This document shows positions 24,898 through 33,504 of a DNA stretch of 39,599 bases, piece after piece. Below the pieces are notes generated by a model. That model was not told the DNA's origin. It saw only the letters and a program-made list of their open reading frames with translations, and searched no databases. Source of the DNA: an uncultured Succinatimonas sp. (GTDB lineage Bacteria > Pseudomonadota > Gammaproteobacteria > Enterobacterales > Succinivibrionaceae). The stretch spans positions 1 through 39,599 of the forward strand of contig CALFLJ010000234.1 in the NCBI GenBank assembly GCA_937880335.1. The letters are read 5' to 3'. The translations under genes were made by a program, and so were the position numbers. Each line of letters begins with the position of its first letter. Within the stretch, counting starts at the first letter, position 1.

Positions 24898-26427
24898 ATG
24901 CTGATTGGTATTCCTAAAGAGAGTTTACAAGGTGAGACCCGAGTTGCTGCAACTCCCGATACCGTTGGAAAACTCCTTAAGCTCGGCTTTGAAATAGCAG
25001 TTCAAAGCAACGCTGGTGCTAAAGCCAGTTTCACCGATGCAGCCTATGAGGCAGCTGGTGCTAAAATCGTTAAAAAAGACGTCTGGAATAGCGACATCAT
25101 TTTTAAGATTAATGCTCCGAATGATGACGAAATTGCCTTAATGAAGGAAGGACAGATCCTCGTCAGCTTCATTCGCCCTGCACAGAATCAAGAATTAGTT
25201 GACAAGCTTAATGCTAAGAAAGTAACAGTTATGGCTATGGATATGGTGCCACGTATTTCTCGTGCACAGTCCTTAGATGCTTTATCTTCAACTGCAAACA
25301 TTAGTGGTTATCGTGCCGTTGTTGAGGCTGCTCATGAGTTTGGCCGTTTCTTTACAGGTCAGGTTACAGCAGCAGGTAAAGTTCCTCCTGCAAAGGTTAT
25401 GGTTATTGGCGCTGGTGTAGCAGGTCTTGCCGCAATTGGTACTGCACACTCTTTAGGTGCTATTGTTCGTGCTTTTGACACTCGCTTAGAGGTTGCAGAT
25501 CAGATTAAGTCCATGGGTGGTGAGTTCTTAAAGCTTAACTTTAAGAATGAAGATGGTGGTTCATCTGATGGTTATGCAAAGACCATGAGTGATGAGTTTA
25601 TCAAGGCTGAGATGGAATTATTTGCAGCTCAGGCTAAGGATGTAGACATAATCATTACTACCGCTGCAATTCCAGGCAAACCTGCTCCTCGCCTTATCAC
25701 CAAAGAGATGGTTGAGAGCATGAAGTGCGGTTCTGTTATCGTTGACTTAGCTGCTGCTACTGGCGGTAACTGTGAGTGCACTGAGGCTGGCAAGGTAATT
25801 ACTACTGATAACGGTGTAAAGGTTATAGGTTACACTGATCTGGCAGCTCGTTTACCAGCTCAGTCATCTCAGCTTTATGCAACAAACCTTGTTAACTTAG
25901 CTAAACTCTTATGCAAGAACAAGGATGGCCTTGTAAACATTGACTTTGAGGATGTCGTATTACGCAATATGACTGTAACTCGTGACGGTGAGGTAACTTT
26001 CCCTCCGCCAAAGATCAGTGTTTCAGCTGCTCCTCAGGCAAAGCCTCAGGCGGCTGCTCCTGCAAAGGTAGAGCAGAAGAAAGTAAGCCCAGCCTTAAAG
26101 TATGGTTGCCTTGCTGCTGTTTTATTGAGTTTCTTACTAATTGGTATTTATGCTCCGGCAGCTTTCTTACCTCACTTTACTGTATTCGTTTTAGCTTGCG
26201 TTGTAGGCTACTACGTAGTTTGGAACGTTACTCATTCGCTCCACACTCCTTTAATGTCTGTAACTAACGCTATTTCCGGCATTATTGTCGTAGGTGCAAT
26301 GTTGCAGTTTACAGGTGGTGTTTTCACCAGCATTCTGGCCTTTATCGGCGTTCTGATTGCTTCAATCAATATCTTCGGTGGTTTCGCCGTAACCCGCCGT
26401 ATGCTCGCTATGTTCAGAAAGCAGTAA
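24898..26427 (+). CDS. pntA: NAD(P) transhydrogenase subunit alpha PntA
   Basis: Alpha subunit of the proton-translocating transhydrogenase, which exchanges hydride between NADH and NADP+ across the inner membrane. The N-terminus IGIPKESLQGETRVAATPDTV and the dinucleotide-binding VIGAGVAGLAAIGTAHSLGA followed by FDTR define the NAD domain. GYTDLAARLPAQSSQLYATN is the characteristic loop. An Ala/Pro/Gln-rich linker (about 375-395) leads into four C-terminal membrane helices. The 509-residue length equals the E. coli protein. AGGA precedes the ATG. The gene is noticeably richer in GC and uses more C-ending codons than its neighbours, as expected for high expression. It forms an operon with pntB 23 bp later. 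Confidence 0.97.
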   Translation: MLIGIPKESLQGETRVAATPDTVGKLLKLGFEIAVQSNAGAKASFTDAAYEAAGAKIVKKDVWNSDIIFKINAPNDDEIALMKEGQILVSFIRPAQNQELVDKLNAKKVTVMAMDMVPRISRAQSLDALSSTANISGYRAVVEAAHEFGRFFTGQVTAAGKVPPAKVMVIGAGVAGLAAIGTAHSLGAIVRAFDTRLEVADQIKSMGGEFLKLNFKNEDGGSSDGYAKTMSDEFIKAEMELFAAQAKDVDIIITTAAIPGKPAPRLITKEMVESMKCGSVIVDLAAATGGNCECTEAGKVITTDNGVKVIGYTDLAARLPAQSSQLYATNLVNLAKLLCKNKDGLVNIDFEDVVLRNMTVTRDGEVTFPPPKISVSAAPQAKPQAAAPAKVEQKKVSPALKYGCLAAVLLSFLLIGIYAPAAFLPHFTVFVLACVVGYYVVWNVTHSLHTPLMSVTNAISGIIVVGAMLQFTGGVFTSILAFIGVLIASINIFGGFAVTRRMLAMFRKQ

Positions 26428-26450
26428 TAGGCTAGGGAGATAAACACAAA

Positions 26451-27878
26451 ATGACTTCATTCGGTATTACCCATATGGCTTATATCCTTTCAGCGCTTTT
26501 ATTCATTATGGCGCTGGCTGGATTATCTAAACAGGAAACTGCTAAATATGGTTGCATGTCAGGTATCGCCGGTATGGCAATTGCCTTATTTACAACCTTC
26601 TTTAGTGTAAACAGTGCTTTAGGTATTGCCTTTATCATTATCGCAATGCTAGTTGGTGCAGTTGTTGGTATCTATGTGGCTCGTCGTGTTCAGATGACTC
26701 AGATGCCAGAGTTAATTGCTTGCTTACACAGTTTTGTAGGTTTGGCTGCAGTTTTAGTAGGTTATAACAGCTTTATTGAAACATCAGCCCCTGCTACTGA
26801 TGTAGCTGACTTCGCAGAGAAAATGGTTGAGTACAATACCCACTTAGCTGAGGTATTCTTAGGCGTATTTATCGGTGCTGTAACCTTTACCGGTTCAATC
26901 GTAGCCTATGGTAAGTTAAATGGTACTTATAAGCTTAAGATTTTTAAGTCTGCTCCTTTACAGTTACCAGGTGGTCACTTCTTAAATTTAGGTGCTATTG
27001 TAATTTCTTTATTGCTTATGATTTGGTTCATGAGTGGAGAAACTGCTTCAACCACCCCTCTTATTTTAATGACCATCATTGCTTTAGCATTTGGTATTAA
27101 CTTAGTAGCCGCAATCGGCGGTGCTGATATGCCTGTTGTTATTTCCATGCTGAACTCTTACTCAGGATGGGCCGCAGCAGCTTCAGGCTTTATGTTAAAC
27201 AATGACCTCTTAATTGTTACCGGTGCATTAGTTGGTTCTTCTGGTGCTATTCTGTCTTACATTATGTGTAAGGCTATGAATCGTTCCTTCATCTCTGTTA
27301 TCGCAGGTGGTTTTGGTAATGCCCCTGTAGCTAAGGCTGATGAGGAAGTCGGTGAGTACCATGAGATGAAAGCAAATGAAGTTGCAGAGCTCTTAAAGAA
27401 CTCCTCTTCTGTAATCATCACTCCAGGTTACGGTATGGCTGTAGCTCAGGCTCAGAATGCTGTAGCTTCTATGACTGAGAAGTTAAAGGCTCGTGGTATC
27501 GAGGTTCGCTTTGCAATTCACCCTGTTGCAGGTCGTCTCCCAGGTCACATGAATGTTCTTTTAGCTGAGGCTAAGGTTCCTTATGATATCGTTTTCGAAA
27601 TGGACGAGATCAATGATGACTTTGAGAACACTGATACCGTACTTGTTATCGGTGCTAACGACACAGTTAACCCTGCAGCAGCAGAAGATCCGACCAGTCC
27701 AATTGCTGGCATGCCAGTACTTGAGGTTTGGAAGGCTCGCAATGTAATTGTCTTCAAGCGTTCTATGAATACAGGTTATGCTGGTGTTCAGAACCCACTT
27801 TTCTTCAAGGACAATTCACACATGTGCTTCGGTGATGCTAAGAAGACTGTAGAAGAGATCGTAAGTAACTTAGATTAA
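26451..27878 (+). CDS. pntB: NAD(P) transhydrogenase subunit beta PntB
   Basis: Beta subunit with the proton channel and the NADP(H) domain. The first 260 residues are about nine membrane helices with LLPGGH-like (QLPGGHFLNLGA) and GGADMPVVISMLNSYSGWAAA signatures. The C-terminal domain has ITPGYGMAVAQAQ, IHPVAGRLPGHMNVLLAEAKVPYD, VIGANDTVNPAA and KRSMNTGYAGVQNPLFF, the conserved NADP-binding loops. 475 residues is close to E. coli (462). AGGGAGA stands before the ATG. A strong terminator follows the stop. Confidence 0.97.
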   Translation: MTSFGITHMAYILSALLFIMALAGLSKQETAKYGCMSGIAGMAIALFTTFFSVNSALGIAFIIIAMLVGAVVGIYVARRVQMTQMPELIACLHSFVGLAAVLVGYNSFIETSAPATDVADFAEKMVEYNTHLAEVFLGVFIGAVTFTGSIVAYGKLNGTYKLKIFKSAPLQLPGGHFLNLGAIVISLLLMIWFMSGETASTTPLILMTIIALAFGINLVAAIGGADMPVVISMLNSYSGWAAAASGFMLNNDLLIVTGALVGSSGAILSYIMCKAMNRSFISVIAGGFGNAPVAKADEEVGEYHEMKANEVAELLKNSSSVIITPGYGMAVAQAQNAVASMTEKLKARGIEVRFAIHPVAGRLPGHMNVLLAEAKVPYDIVFEMDEINDDFENTDTVLVIGANDTVNPAAAEDPTSPIAGMPVLEVWKARNVIVFKRSMNTGYAGVQNPLFFKDNSHMCFGDAKKTVEEIVSNLD

Positions 27879-27900
27879 TCTTTTATAAGTTATGATATAA

Positions 27901-27928
27901 AAGCCCGTCTTGTACGGGCTTTTTTTTG
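27901..27928 (+). terminator. Rho-independent terminator of pntAB
   Basis: GCCCGT / ACGGGC stem with a 5-nt loop, preceded by AA and followed by eight T, 22 nt after the pntB stop. Confidence 0.95.
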
Positions 27929-28416
27929 CTTCTTACTTATTTATAAGATCAGATAAAGTAAAAAAAACTTTATTGGTAAAGTTCAGATGTATTGCTTTAA
28001 CACCTTAATATAATTATTTATTTTATTTATATCTTCCTTATAAAGATTGTTATCATGATTTGCCTTAATTAATATGTTGTGTATATTTGAAAGTAATCTT
28101 TAATCACATGAAAAGATTAATTGGGCTATTACGACACTCTCTTTTAACAGATTATTTTTGTTTTAATAGACGATTACTTATCATTCTGGATAATTTAAGT
28201 AAATCGTTCATCGGTTAAGATTTTATCCTTATTTCATTTTTTTAGATTGTAGGCAAGAAATTCTTAAAAGCGTCTTAAACTACAGTTTTGCCATAATACT
28301 TTTTAAAAAAAGAGGAACCTTATTTTGAAAATAATCAATAGTAGCGAAATATACGTAATATAAAAATTTGCTCCAAATGTTTTAATGAAAGGAAGTTGCT
28401 TTGAATTATAATTATG
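27929..28416. other. Non-coding AT-rich gap
   Basis: No gene, RNA or convincing repeat is visible in these 488 bases. Several stop codons break every frame. Confidence 0.5.
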
Positions 28417-28512
28417 GTAATTTTATTTATAAGTACTGCTAAAAGAGGCGTAAACAATTTTGAAGCTTTAAGAGCTACATTTGATTGTTATACTGAGAAC
28501 ATTTTAGGTTAA
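28417..28512 (+). pseudogene. Possible transposase C-terminal remnant
   Basis: A short frame reads FISTAKRGVNNFEALRAT, then ENILG and a stop. It resembles the C-terminal tail of IS66-like transposases (a YL/IxTAKxxGxNxFEAL pattern). No start and no other part of the element are seen. This is a weak match by eye. Confidence 0.25.
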
Positions 28513-28540
28513 GTATACAGGTTACTTTAACCTTGAGTAT

Positions 28541-28619
28541 TAAAAATAAAAATCCTCAGCTTTAGTATGAGAACAAAATATTTTTATTCAAAGTATTTAG
28601 TATCTCATTTGCTGAGGAT
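28541..28619 (-). terminator. Terminator of the minus-strand sugar-acid operon
   Basis: On the minus strand the arms ATCCTCAGC (28611-28619) and GCTGAGGAT (28552-28560) pair across a 50-nt partly paired loop (TGAGA / TCTCA inside). They are followed by TTTTATTTTTAA. It lies about 80 nt past the last gene of the operon. Confidence 0.65.
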
Positions 28620-28698
28620 ATTGAACCGTTTTTATGGTTATATAAATTTGTTCAAAGAACGGGAGTATTCACACTCTCAAGGTTTATATTCATTTTAT

Positions 28699-29730
28699 TT
28701 AGCGTGTAAAATCCAGTTGGATTTTTAAATTTTTTCCTCCATTTTTGTCAAGCTCATCGAATGCTAAACTAGCCTCCTCAAATGCGTAAGTATTTGTAAT
28801 CATTTTGTCGATTTTTACTTTCCCTTTATTTACTAAATCGATTAAGGTAAGGAAGTCTTGCTTGAGAGCATTTCGAGAGCCAAAGACGTTTAGTTCTTTT
28901 TTTTGTATAACAGTAAAGTTAAAGTCTAAAGGCCGTTTACCTATACCTATCAACACTACTCGACCTCCGAAAGCAGCCGCATTAATGCATGATTGGAATG
29001 TTTGAGGAAGACCTACAGCTTCAATAACCACATCGAAGCCTTTATTATCTGTTATACTTAAACATTTTTCTTTGAAGATTTCATCTCCCTCGTTGACAAA
29101 GCCTCCATCAAGATCAAAGTTCGCAAGAGCGTATTCTACTTTACTTTTTGCTACGTCACATATGAAGACAGATGCTCCAGATGCTTTTGCTGCAATGGCA
29201 GCAAAAACACCAATAGTACCTGCACCTACTACTAGCACCTTATCTCCTGGTGCAGTTTTTCCTCGGATTACTGTTCCATGATAGGATATGCAAAAAGGCT
29301 CTATTAAAGTAAGGATAGGAGCACTTAAGCCTTGACCTTCGTAAATTCTTTCTAGTGGTAGTGTAATGAATTCGCTGAAAGCTCCATCTCTTTGAGCTCC
29401 TAGTGTCTCGTTGTGTTCACAACAGTTGAATAAGCCTCTTTGACATGAATAACATTTTCCACAATTAAAGTAAGGATTGCCTGTTACTATCATTCCCGGT
29501 TTTAGACCATATTTGTTTAATGGATCTACTTCTACAATTTCTGCTGCAAATTCATGCCCTGGAATGCGAGGAAAACTAGAATATGCAAATGTTCCTCTAT
29601 ATGTTCCAAGATCTGAACCACAAATTCCACCACAAAGTATCTTTAATAGGGCTTCTCCTTCTTTACGACTTGGCATTGGAGTCTCAACAATCTCTACTTT
29701 ACGTAATTCTGGTATTAATATTGTTTTCAT
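28699..29730 (-). CDS. Zinc-dependent MDR alcohol dehydrogenase (sugar/sugar-acid type)
   Basis: Oxidises or reduces a polyol or sugar-acid hydroxyl with NAD(P). GGICGSDLGTYRG holds the catalytic zinc Cys, GHEFAAEIVEV the His-Glu. CGKCYSCQRGLFNCC is the four-Cys structural zinc loop (about 90-105). VVGAGTIGVFAAIAA is the cofactor fold with an Asp (ICDVAKSK) after strand 2, which suggests NAD. The 343-residue length is standard. GGAAAACA stands before ATG 29730. It is the last gene of the minus-strand operon, 11 bp after the epimerase-like gene. It is not a close copy of the second dehydrogenase at 37736. The substrate is probably an aldonate or hexuronate derivative, by context only. Confidence 0.9.
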   Translation of the reverse strand: MKTILIPELRKVEIVETPMPSRKEGEALLKILCGGICGSDLGTYRGTFAYSSFPRIPGHEFAAEIVEVDPLNKYGLKPGMIVTGNPYFNCGKCYSCQRGLFNCCEHNETLGAQRDGAFSEFITLPLERIYEGQGLSAPILTLIEPFCISYHGTVIRGKTAPGDKVLVVGAGTIGVFAAIAAKASGASVFICDVAKSKVEYALANFDLDGGFVNEGDEIFKEKCLSITDNKGFDVVIEAVGLPQTFQSCINAAAFGGRVVLIGIGKRPLDFNFTVIQKKELNVFGSRNALKQDFLTLIDLVNKGKVKIDKMITNTYAFEEASLAFDELDKNGGKNLKIQLDFTR

Positions 29731-29741
29731 TGTTTTCCTGC

Positions 29742-30563
29742 CTATAAAGATTTCATGTTAGAAATAAAAGTAGAAGAATCTTTTAGTATCACATCTAAAG
29801 ATGGTTTATTAAAACACTCAAAAGAAAGATATTCGCTAAAATTAGAGTTTATTAATAATTTCCCTAAAGCGTTAAAATCCGTATGACCGTATCCTGGGAA
29901 CATACGATTTGAATCGGCTATATGAACGTGTTTTAATTTATTACCCATTTCGTCAATTGCTTCTCCAAAGTTAGGATCTTCAATATTTGCGTGGAAAACA
30001 TCCCAGAGAATTCCTATGCATTCAGGGTTTCCAAGATCATTTTTTATAAATTCGACTGTTGAAGATGCATCATTAAAAAGGGCTGTCTCATATCTGTTTA
30101 TGCACTCTAAAATTATTGTGACATTCTTTTTAGATGCATATTCAATAATTTGTTCAAGGTTTTTTGCTAATTGTTTTTTTTCTGATTTTGCATTATTTGT
30201 GCTACCTAGCCCACGTAGAAGACCTAAAGTGACTTTACTACAAAAAATTGATGCTGCTTCTATATGTTGTAGCATTCGTTCCTGAGCCTTTTTTAGGGCA
30301 TCTCCCTCATGTAATAAACTAATATTTTCTAATGATCTAGCTTGTCCAGTAGAGATTGTAGATATATTAAGACCAAATGAATTTATTTTGTCTTTAAGAC
30401 TATTTACATCAATATCTTTGTAGTTAGAAATACATAGTTCCACAGCATCAAAACCAGATTCCTTTACCCATTGTAGTCCTTCGCCAAATTGTTCTGGAGT
30501 AAATGCCGAAAAAGGGGTTGGGTACTGTACAGTAAGAGTGGTACTAAATTTTAAATTATTCAT
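29742..30563 (-). CDS. TIM-barrel sugar isomerase/epimerase (AP endonuclease 2 superfamily)
   Basis: Probable sugar epimerase or isomerase of the xylose-isomerase-like TIM-barrel group (tagatose/allulose 3-epimerase-like). Strands with predicted metal ligands are seen: DAVELCIS near the start, TIILECINRYET (Glu), GILWDVFHANIED (Asp, His), HVHIADSNRMFPGYGHTDF (His) and YLSFECFNKP (Glu). About 273 residues is normal. I place the start at ATG 30563 because AAGGAT stands upstream; a TTG two codons earlier (30569) is less likely. It sits between the TRAP transporter genes and the alcohol dehydrogenase, consistent with processing an imported sugar acid. Exact reaction unknown. Confidence 0.87.
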   Translation of the reverse strand: MNNLKFSTTLTVQYPTPFSAFTPEQFGEGLQWVKESGFDAVELCISNYKDIDVNSLKDKINSFGLNISTISTGQARSLENISLLHEGDALKKAQERMLQHIEAASIFCSKVTLGLLRGLGSTNNAKSEKKQLAKNLEQIIEYASKKNVTIILECINRYETALFNDASSTVEFIKNDLGNPECIGILWDVFHANIEDPNFGEAIDEMGNKLKHVHIADSNRMFPGYGHTDFNALGKLLINSNFSEYLSFECFNKPSLDVILKDSSTFISNMKSL

Positions 30564-30578
30564 TTTCAATCCTTGTTC

Positions 30579-31028
30579 TTAATTACCGTAAGTCAGCGTA
30601 ACAATACCTGTTGTTATCAGAGGTACATATGAAACCAATAGTAGGAGCACTCCCATCAAGATAAAGAAAGGGCCAGACTCTTTTAGGAAGTCTTTGATTT
30701 TACATTTCGTTACAGCACATGTAACAAACATAGCTGTACCTAGAGGGGGCGTAATCGAACCAATTGCCATGTTGATAATAAATACGAAGGCAAATTGGAT
30801 GTCATCTATGCCGTAAGCTCGAGCTATAGGAACTAAAAGAGGGACTAACACAATAGTAGCAGCGTTTCCTTCAATAAACATTCCTACTATCAGAAGGAAC
30901 AAATTAATAACGATAAGAAATACATACTTATTATCAATCATTGATAAAATTGTTTGTGTTAGTTGTTGTGGAATTCTTTCCTTTGTAAGAACCCATGCTA
31001 GAGCAGAAGCTGCTCCAACAATTAACAT
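30579..31028 (-). CDS. TRAP transporter large permease DctM, C-terminal fragment
   Basis: This frame carries the last third of a TRAP large subunit: MLIVGAASALAWVLTKERIPQ, then LLIVGMFIEGNAATIVLVPLL and GSITPPLGTAMFVTCAV, which are typical DctM helices. The first ATG falls inside a membrane helix, so it is not a natural protein start. Homology continues upstream (CIKETLFTTGAV) to the point where the N-terminal frame ends near 31060. One base is missing near TCATTTTATG on the minus strand. It would be non-functional unless the frameshift is an artefact or is bypassed. Confidence 0.85.
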   Translation of the reverse strand: MLIVGAASALAWVLTKERIPQQLTQTILSMIDNKYVFLIVINLFLLIVGMFIEGNAATIVLVPLLVPIARAYGIDDIQFAFVFIINMAIGSITPPLGTAMFVTCAVTKCKIKDFLKESGPFFILMGVLLLLVSYVPLITTGIVTLTYGN

Positions 31029-31057
31029 TACTGCGCCAGTTGTGAATAATGTTTCCT

Positions 31058-31861
31058 TTATACATAAAATGATTTTTCAAAAGTAAATTCACGGTATATT
31101 ATTCCTAACAAGAATGCGTAGCCAATTGCAATTGCTCCTGCCTCTGTAGGTGTGAATACACCATAGCGAATTCCCCCTATAATAACTACAGGTAAACATA
31201 ACGGGAGAAGAGCCTTTTTTAAAGATGGTAAGAATTTTGGAATTTCAGTATCATCTTCTTTTGCTAGATCATTTAATGGTTTATATCCACGCTTTTTAGA
31301 GACTGCCATGGTCAAGATCATCATCATGACACACAGTATTAGGCCTACAACTAAGCCAACCATGAATAGTTTACCAATTGATATATTGCCGATTGAACCG
31401 TATAAAATCATTCCAATTCCTGGCGGAATAAGAGGAGTAATAAGCGATGAAAATGCAATTACGTTACTGGAAAACGGTACAGGAATGCCCTTTTTTTTCA
31501 TTTCTGGAACTAGCATTTTTGCTTCCATAGCGGCGTCAGCTAAAGAAGATCCAGATAAGCCACCCATAATTGTAGCTAGCAAGATTGCAACCTGGGCCAA
31601 ACCTCCCCAAAGTTTAGCTGTGCAAATGGCGCAAAAATCTAATATGCGTTTCGTAACTCCAGAGAAAACGAAAAATGGAATTGCTAATAAAGGAACATTT
31701 TCTATTCCAGCTGTTATACGTTGAACGGCAATCATGCTTGATACATTTGGCGTAAATGCTATATATGTAAAAGCACCTGCAGCAAGGGAAATGAAAACAG
31801 GAACCTTAAGAAAAAGTAATATTAATGCGATGATGATCGAGATCGTAATTAAGCTTGTCAT
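31058..31861 (-). CDS. TRAP transporter large permease DctM, N-terminal fragment (frameshifted)
   Basis: The first 267 residues of a DctM-type TRAP permease, which normally has about 430 residues and 12 helices. Recognisable parts are LLFLKVPVFISLAAGAFTYI, FFVFSGVTKRILDF, IMGGLSGSSLADAAMEAKML and ITPLIPPGIGMILYG, then VFTPTEAGAIAIGYAFLLG. After FTFEKSFYV the frame hits TAA. Reading one base back continues CIKETLFTTGAVMLIVGAAS in the next fragment. GAGGAGC precedes the ATG. The partner genes dctQ and dctP are intact, so transport is lost only if the frameshift is real. Confidence 0.88.
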   Translation of the reverse strand: MTSLITISIIIALILLFLKVPVFISLAAGAFTYIAFTPNVSSMIAVQRITAGIENVPLLAIPFFVFSGVTKRILDFCAICTAKLWGGLAQVAILLATIMGGLSGSSLADAAMEAKMLVPEMKKKGIPVPFSSNVIAFSSLITPLIPPGIGMILYGSIGNISIGKLFMVGLVVGLILCVMMMILTMAVSKKRGYKPLNDLAKEDDTEIPKFLPSLKKALLPLCLPVVIIGGIRYGVFTPTEAGAIAIGYAFLLGIIYREFTFEKSFYV

Positions 31862-31863
31862 GT

Positions 31864-32394
31864 TTACAGCTCCTCATCGTCAAAAGGTGATGGCGCCCTT
31901 ACGCTTTTATTGAATATTTCAGCCCTTAGACATTGATAGATCATGGCAATACAACAAATTGGTATAATTGCATATATGATCCACATAGGGAAAGCGAGAA
32001 CATTAGTAACCCTATTAGCGTTGTAGAGCATGAAACACATACGAGCTCCTTGTACACACATAAAAATCAAAACAATAGATACGACAGAGCATATTAGATA
32101 TTGACAGATTTTTTGCTTTGACTTTGACAGTTGATCTACAATAATTTCGATCATTACGTGGGATTTATATCTAAAGCAGGCACTCCCTGAGCACATAGTG
32201 ATCCATAATAGAAGTGCTTTTTGTACTTCTTCTAGGAACATAAAGGGCATGTTAAAAAGGTAACGAGTAAAAACAGAAATTAGTGTGAGTGATGACAATA
32301 ATACAAGACAAATTCCTGCTACGACTAGATCTGTGTTTTTAATAATAGTCGATGGTTTTGTAAGTTGTGACGGCATGATAGGTTGTGCTATCAT
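31864..32394 (-). CDS. TRAP transporter small permease DctQ
   Basis: Small membrane subunit linking the TRAP binding protein to DctM. The 176 residues have four predicted membrane helices (near residues 24-45, 60-80, 100-120 and 138-158). The family stretch FTRYLFNMPFMFLEEVQKALLLW lies in the first half and HVMIEIIVDQL in the middle loop. It has the normal length. It is separated from dctM by 2 bp and from dctP by an 85-nt gap that contains a hairpin. Confidence 0.92.
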   Translation of the reverse strand: MIAQPIMPSQLTKPSTIIKNTDLVVAGICLVLLSSLTLISVFTRYLFNMPFMFLEEVQKALLLWITMCSGSACFRYKSHVMIEIIVDQLSKSKQKICQYLICSVVSIVLIFMCVQGARMCFMLYNANRVTNVLAFPMWIIYAIIPICCIAMIYQCLRAEIFNKSVRAPSPFDDEEL

Positions 32395-32424
32395 AAAGTA
32401 ATACCTCGAAGTTTATGGGGAAGA

Positions 32425-32452
32425 GGAGCTGCAAGCTGCAACTTGCAACTCC
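32425..32452 (-). promoter_or_regulatory. Intercistronic hairpin between dctP and dctQ
   Basis: GGAGCTGCAAG / CTTGCAACTCC pairs with one mismatch around a 6-nt loop and has no T tract. Such hairpins downstream of a binding-protein gene often slow 3' decay and raise its level over the permease genes. Confidence 0.55.
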
Positions 32453-32479
32453 ATCTATTAGATTAAGCGTTTTAGAATT

Positions 32480-33472
32480 TTATCGTCCTAACACTTTTTT
32501 TACTTCTTCATAAAGGCCTGGGGTCCAGTTACTGAACTGAGGCATTGTGTAATATTTTTCCGCAGCAGTAGACCATTCGCTAGGATCTGTTACTTCTGTG
32601 AAAGTTACGCCGTCGCTTTCTAATGCTTCTTGAGCCTTTGAAGTTTGCTCCATCATAACTTTGTTCTGGTATTCTCCTGCTTCAATTGCAGTTTTAGTTA
32701 AAAGATCCTGTTGCTCTTTAGTCAGGGAATTCCAGAAAGCAGTGCCACATACCATTGAGTTGATATCATAGGTATGTCCATCTAAAACGATGTTCTTAGC
32801 AACTTCTTGCCAATGTCCTCCTAGTATAGTTGTCAGAGGATTTTCTAGCCCATCAATAGTTCCTTGCTGTAATGCTGGATAAATTTCGTTCATTACAAGA
32901 GGAGTTGCAGATGCTCCTAATGCTTCCATCATTAAAATGTTAGGAACAGAATCTGGAACACGTATGCGCATGCCTTTTAGATCTGCAGGGTGTTTTACTG
33001 GCTTCTTTGTTAAAGTATGACGTATACCATAATGCCAGTTATTGCATATAACCTTGTACCCTTTCTCTTCAAGCTTTTTTTCTAAATTTCTATAGAGCTC
33101 AGAATTCATTAATTTTTCTGCTTCATCCCAACTGCGTATTAAGTAAGGAGCCATCATAATTCCAAAATCAGGAACACCTAAATCTGCAAATTGAGTGGCG
33201 TTAAGAGGAGCAATTACAGGGTCTCCCATTAACATTTGATTAATAAGATCTGATTTAGAACCTAATTGGTCAGACGGGTAGTGTATTAGTTCCATTGAAC
33301 CACCAGATTGTTCAGCTACTATCTTTTGCCAATAGTCTCCAGCCATTGCATGAGGTTCACCAGGATTGTTTGACTGACCAAAGCTTACGCTTATGTCTGC
33401 AGCTAAGGATGATCCTGAAATTAATGTTGTAGCTAAAGTTGCAACAGATAATAGCTTGTTTACACTTTGCAT
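32480..33472 (-). CDS. TRAP transporter periplasmic solute-binding protein DctP
   Basis: Periplasmic receptor of a TRAP transporter. A Sec signal peptide (KLLSVATLATTLISGSSLAA) leads into DISVSFGQSNNPGEPHA, the usual first strand. MRIRVPDSVPN carries the conserved ligand-binding Arg, and MNEIYPALQQGTIDGLENPLT is the DctP hallmark. 330 residues is standard. AAGGAG precedes the ATG by 9 nt. Genes around it (UxaA-family dehydratase, GntR regulator, dehydrogenases) suggest a hexuronate or aldonate ligand, which is inference. Confidence 0.93.
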   Translation of the reverse strand: MQSVNKLLSVATLATTLISGSSLAADISVSFGQSNNPGEPHAMAGDYWQKIVAEQSGGSMELIHYPSDQLGSKSDLINQMLMGDPVIAPLNATQFADLGVPDFGIMMAPYLIRSWDEAEKLMNSELYRNLEKKLEEKGYKVICNNWHYGIRHTLTKKPVKHPADLKGMRIRVPDSVPNILMMEALGASATPLVMNEIYPALQQGTIDGLENPLTTILGGHWQEVAKNIVLDGHTYDINSMVCGTAFWNSLTKEQQDLLTKTAIEAGEYQNKVMMEQTSKAQEALESDGVTFTEVTDPSEWSTAAEKYYTMPQFSNWTPGLYEEVKKVLGR

Positions 33473-33504
33473 GATTTAAGTCTCCTTTGTTGTTTTTTGA
33501 AAAT

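Noticed and set aside
28805..29761. Plus-strand reading frames over the alcohol dehydrogenase
   Set aside because: They are shadows of the minus-strand gene, which has full family motifs.
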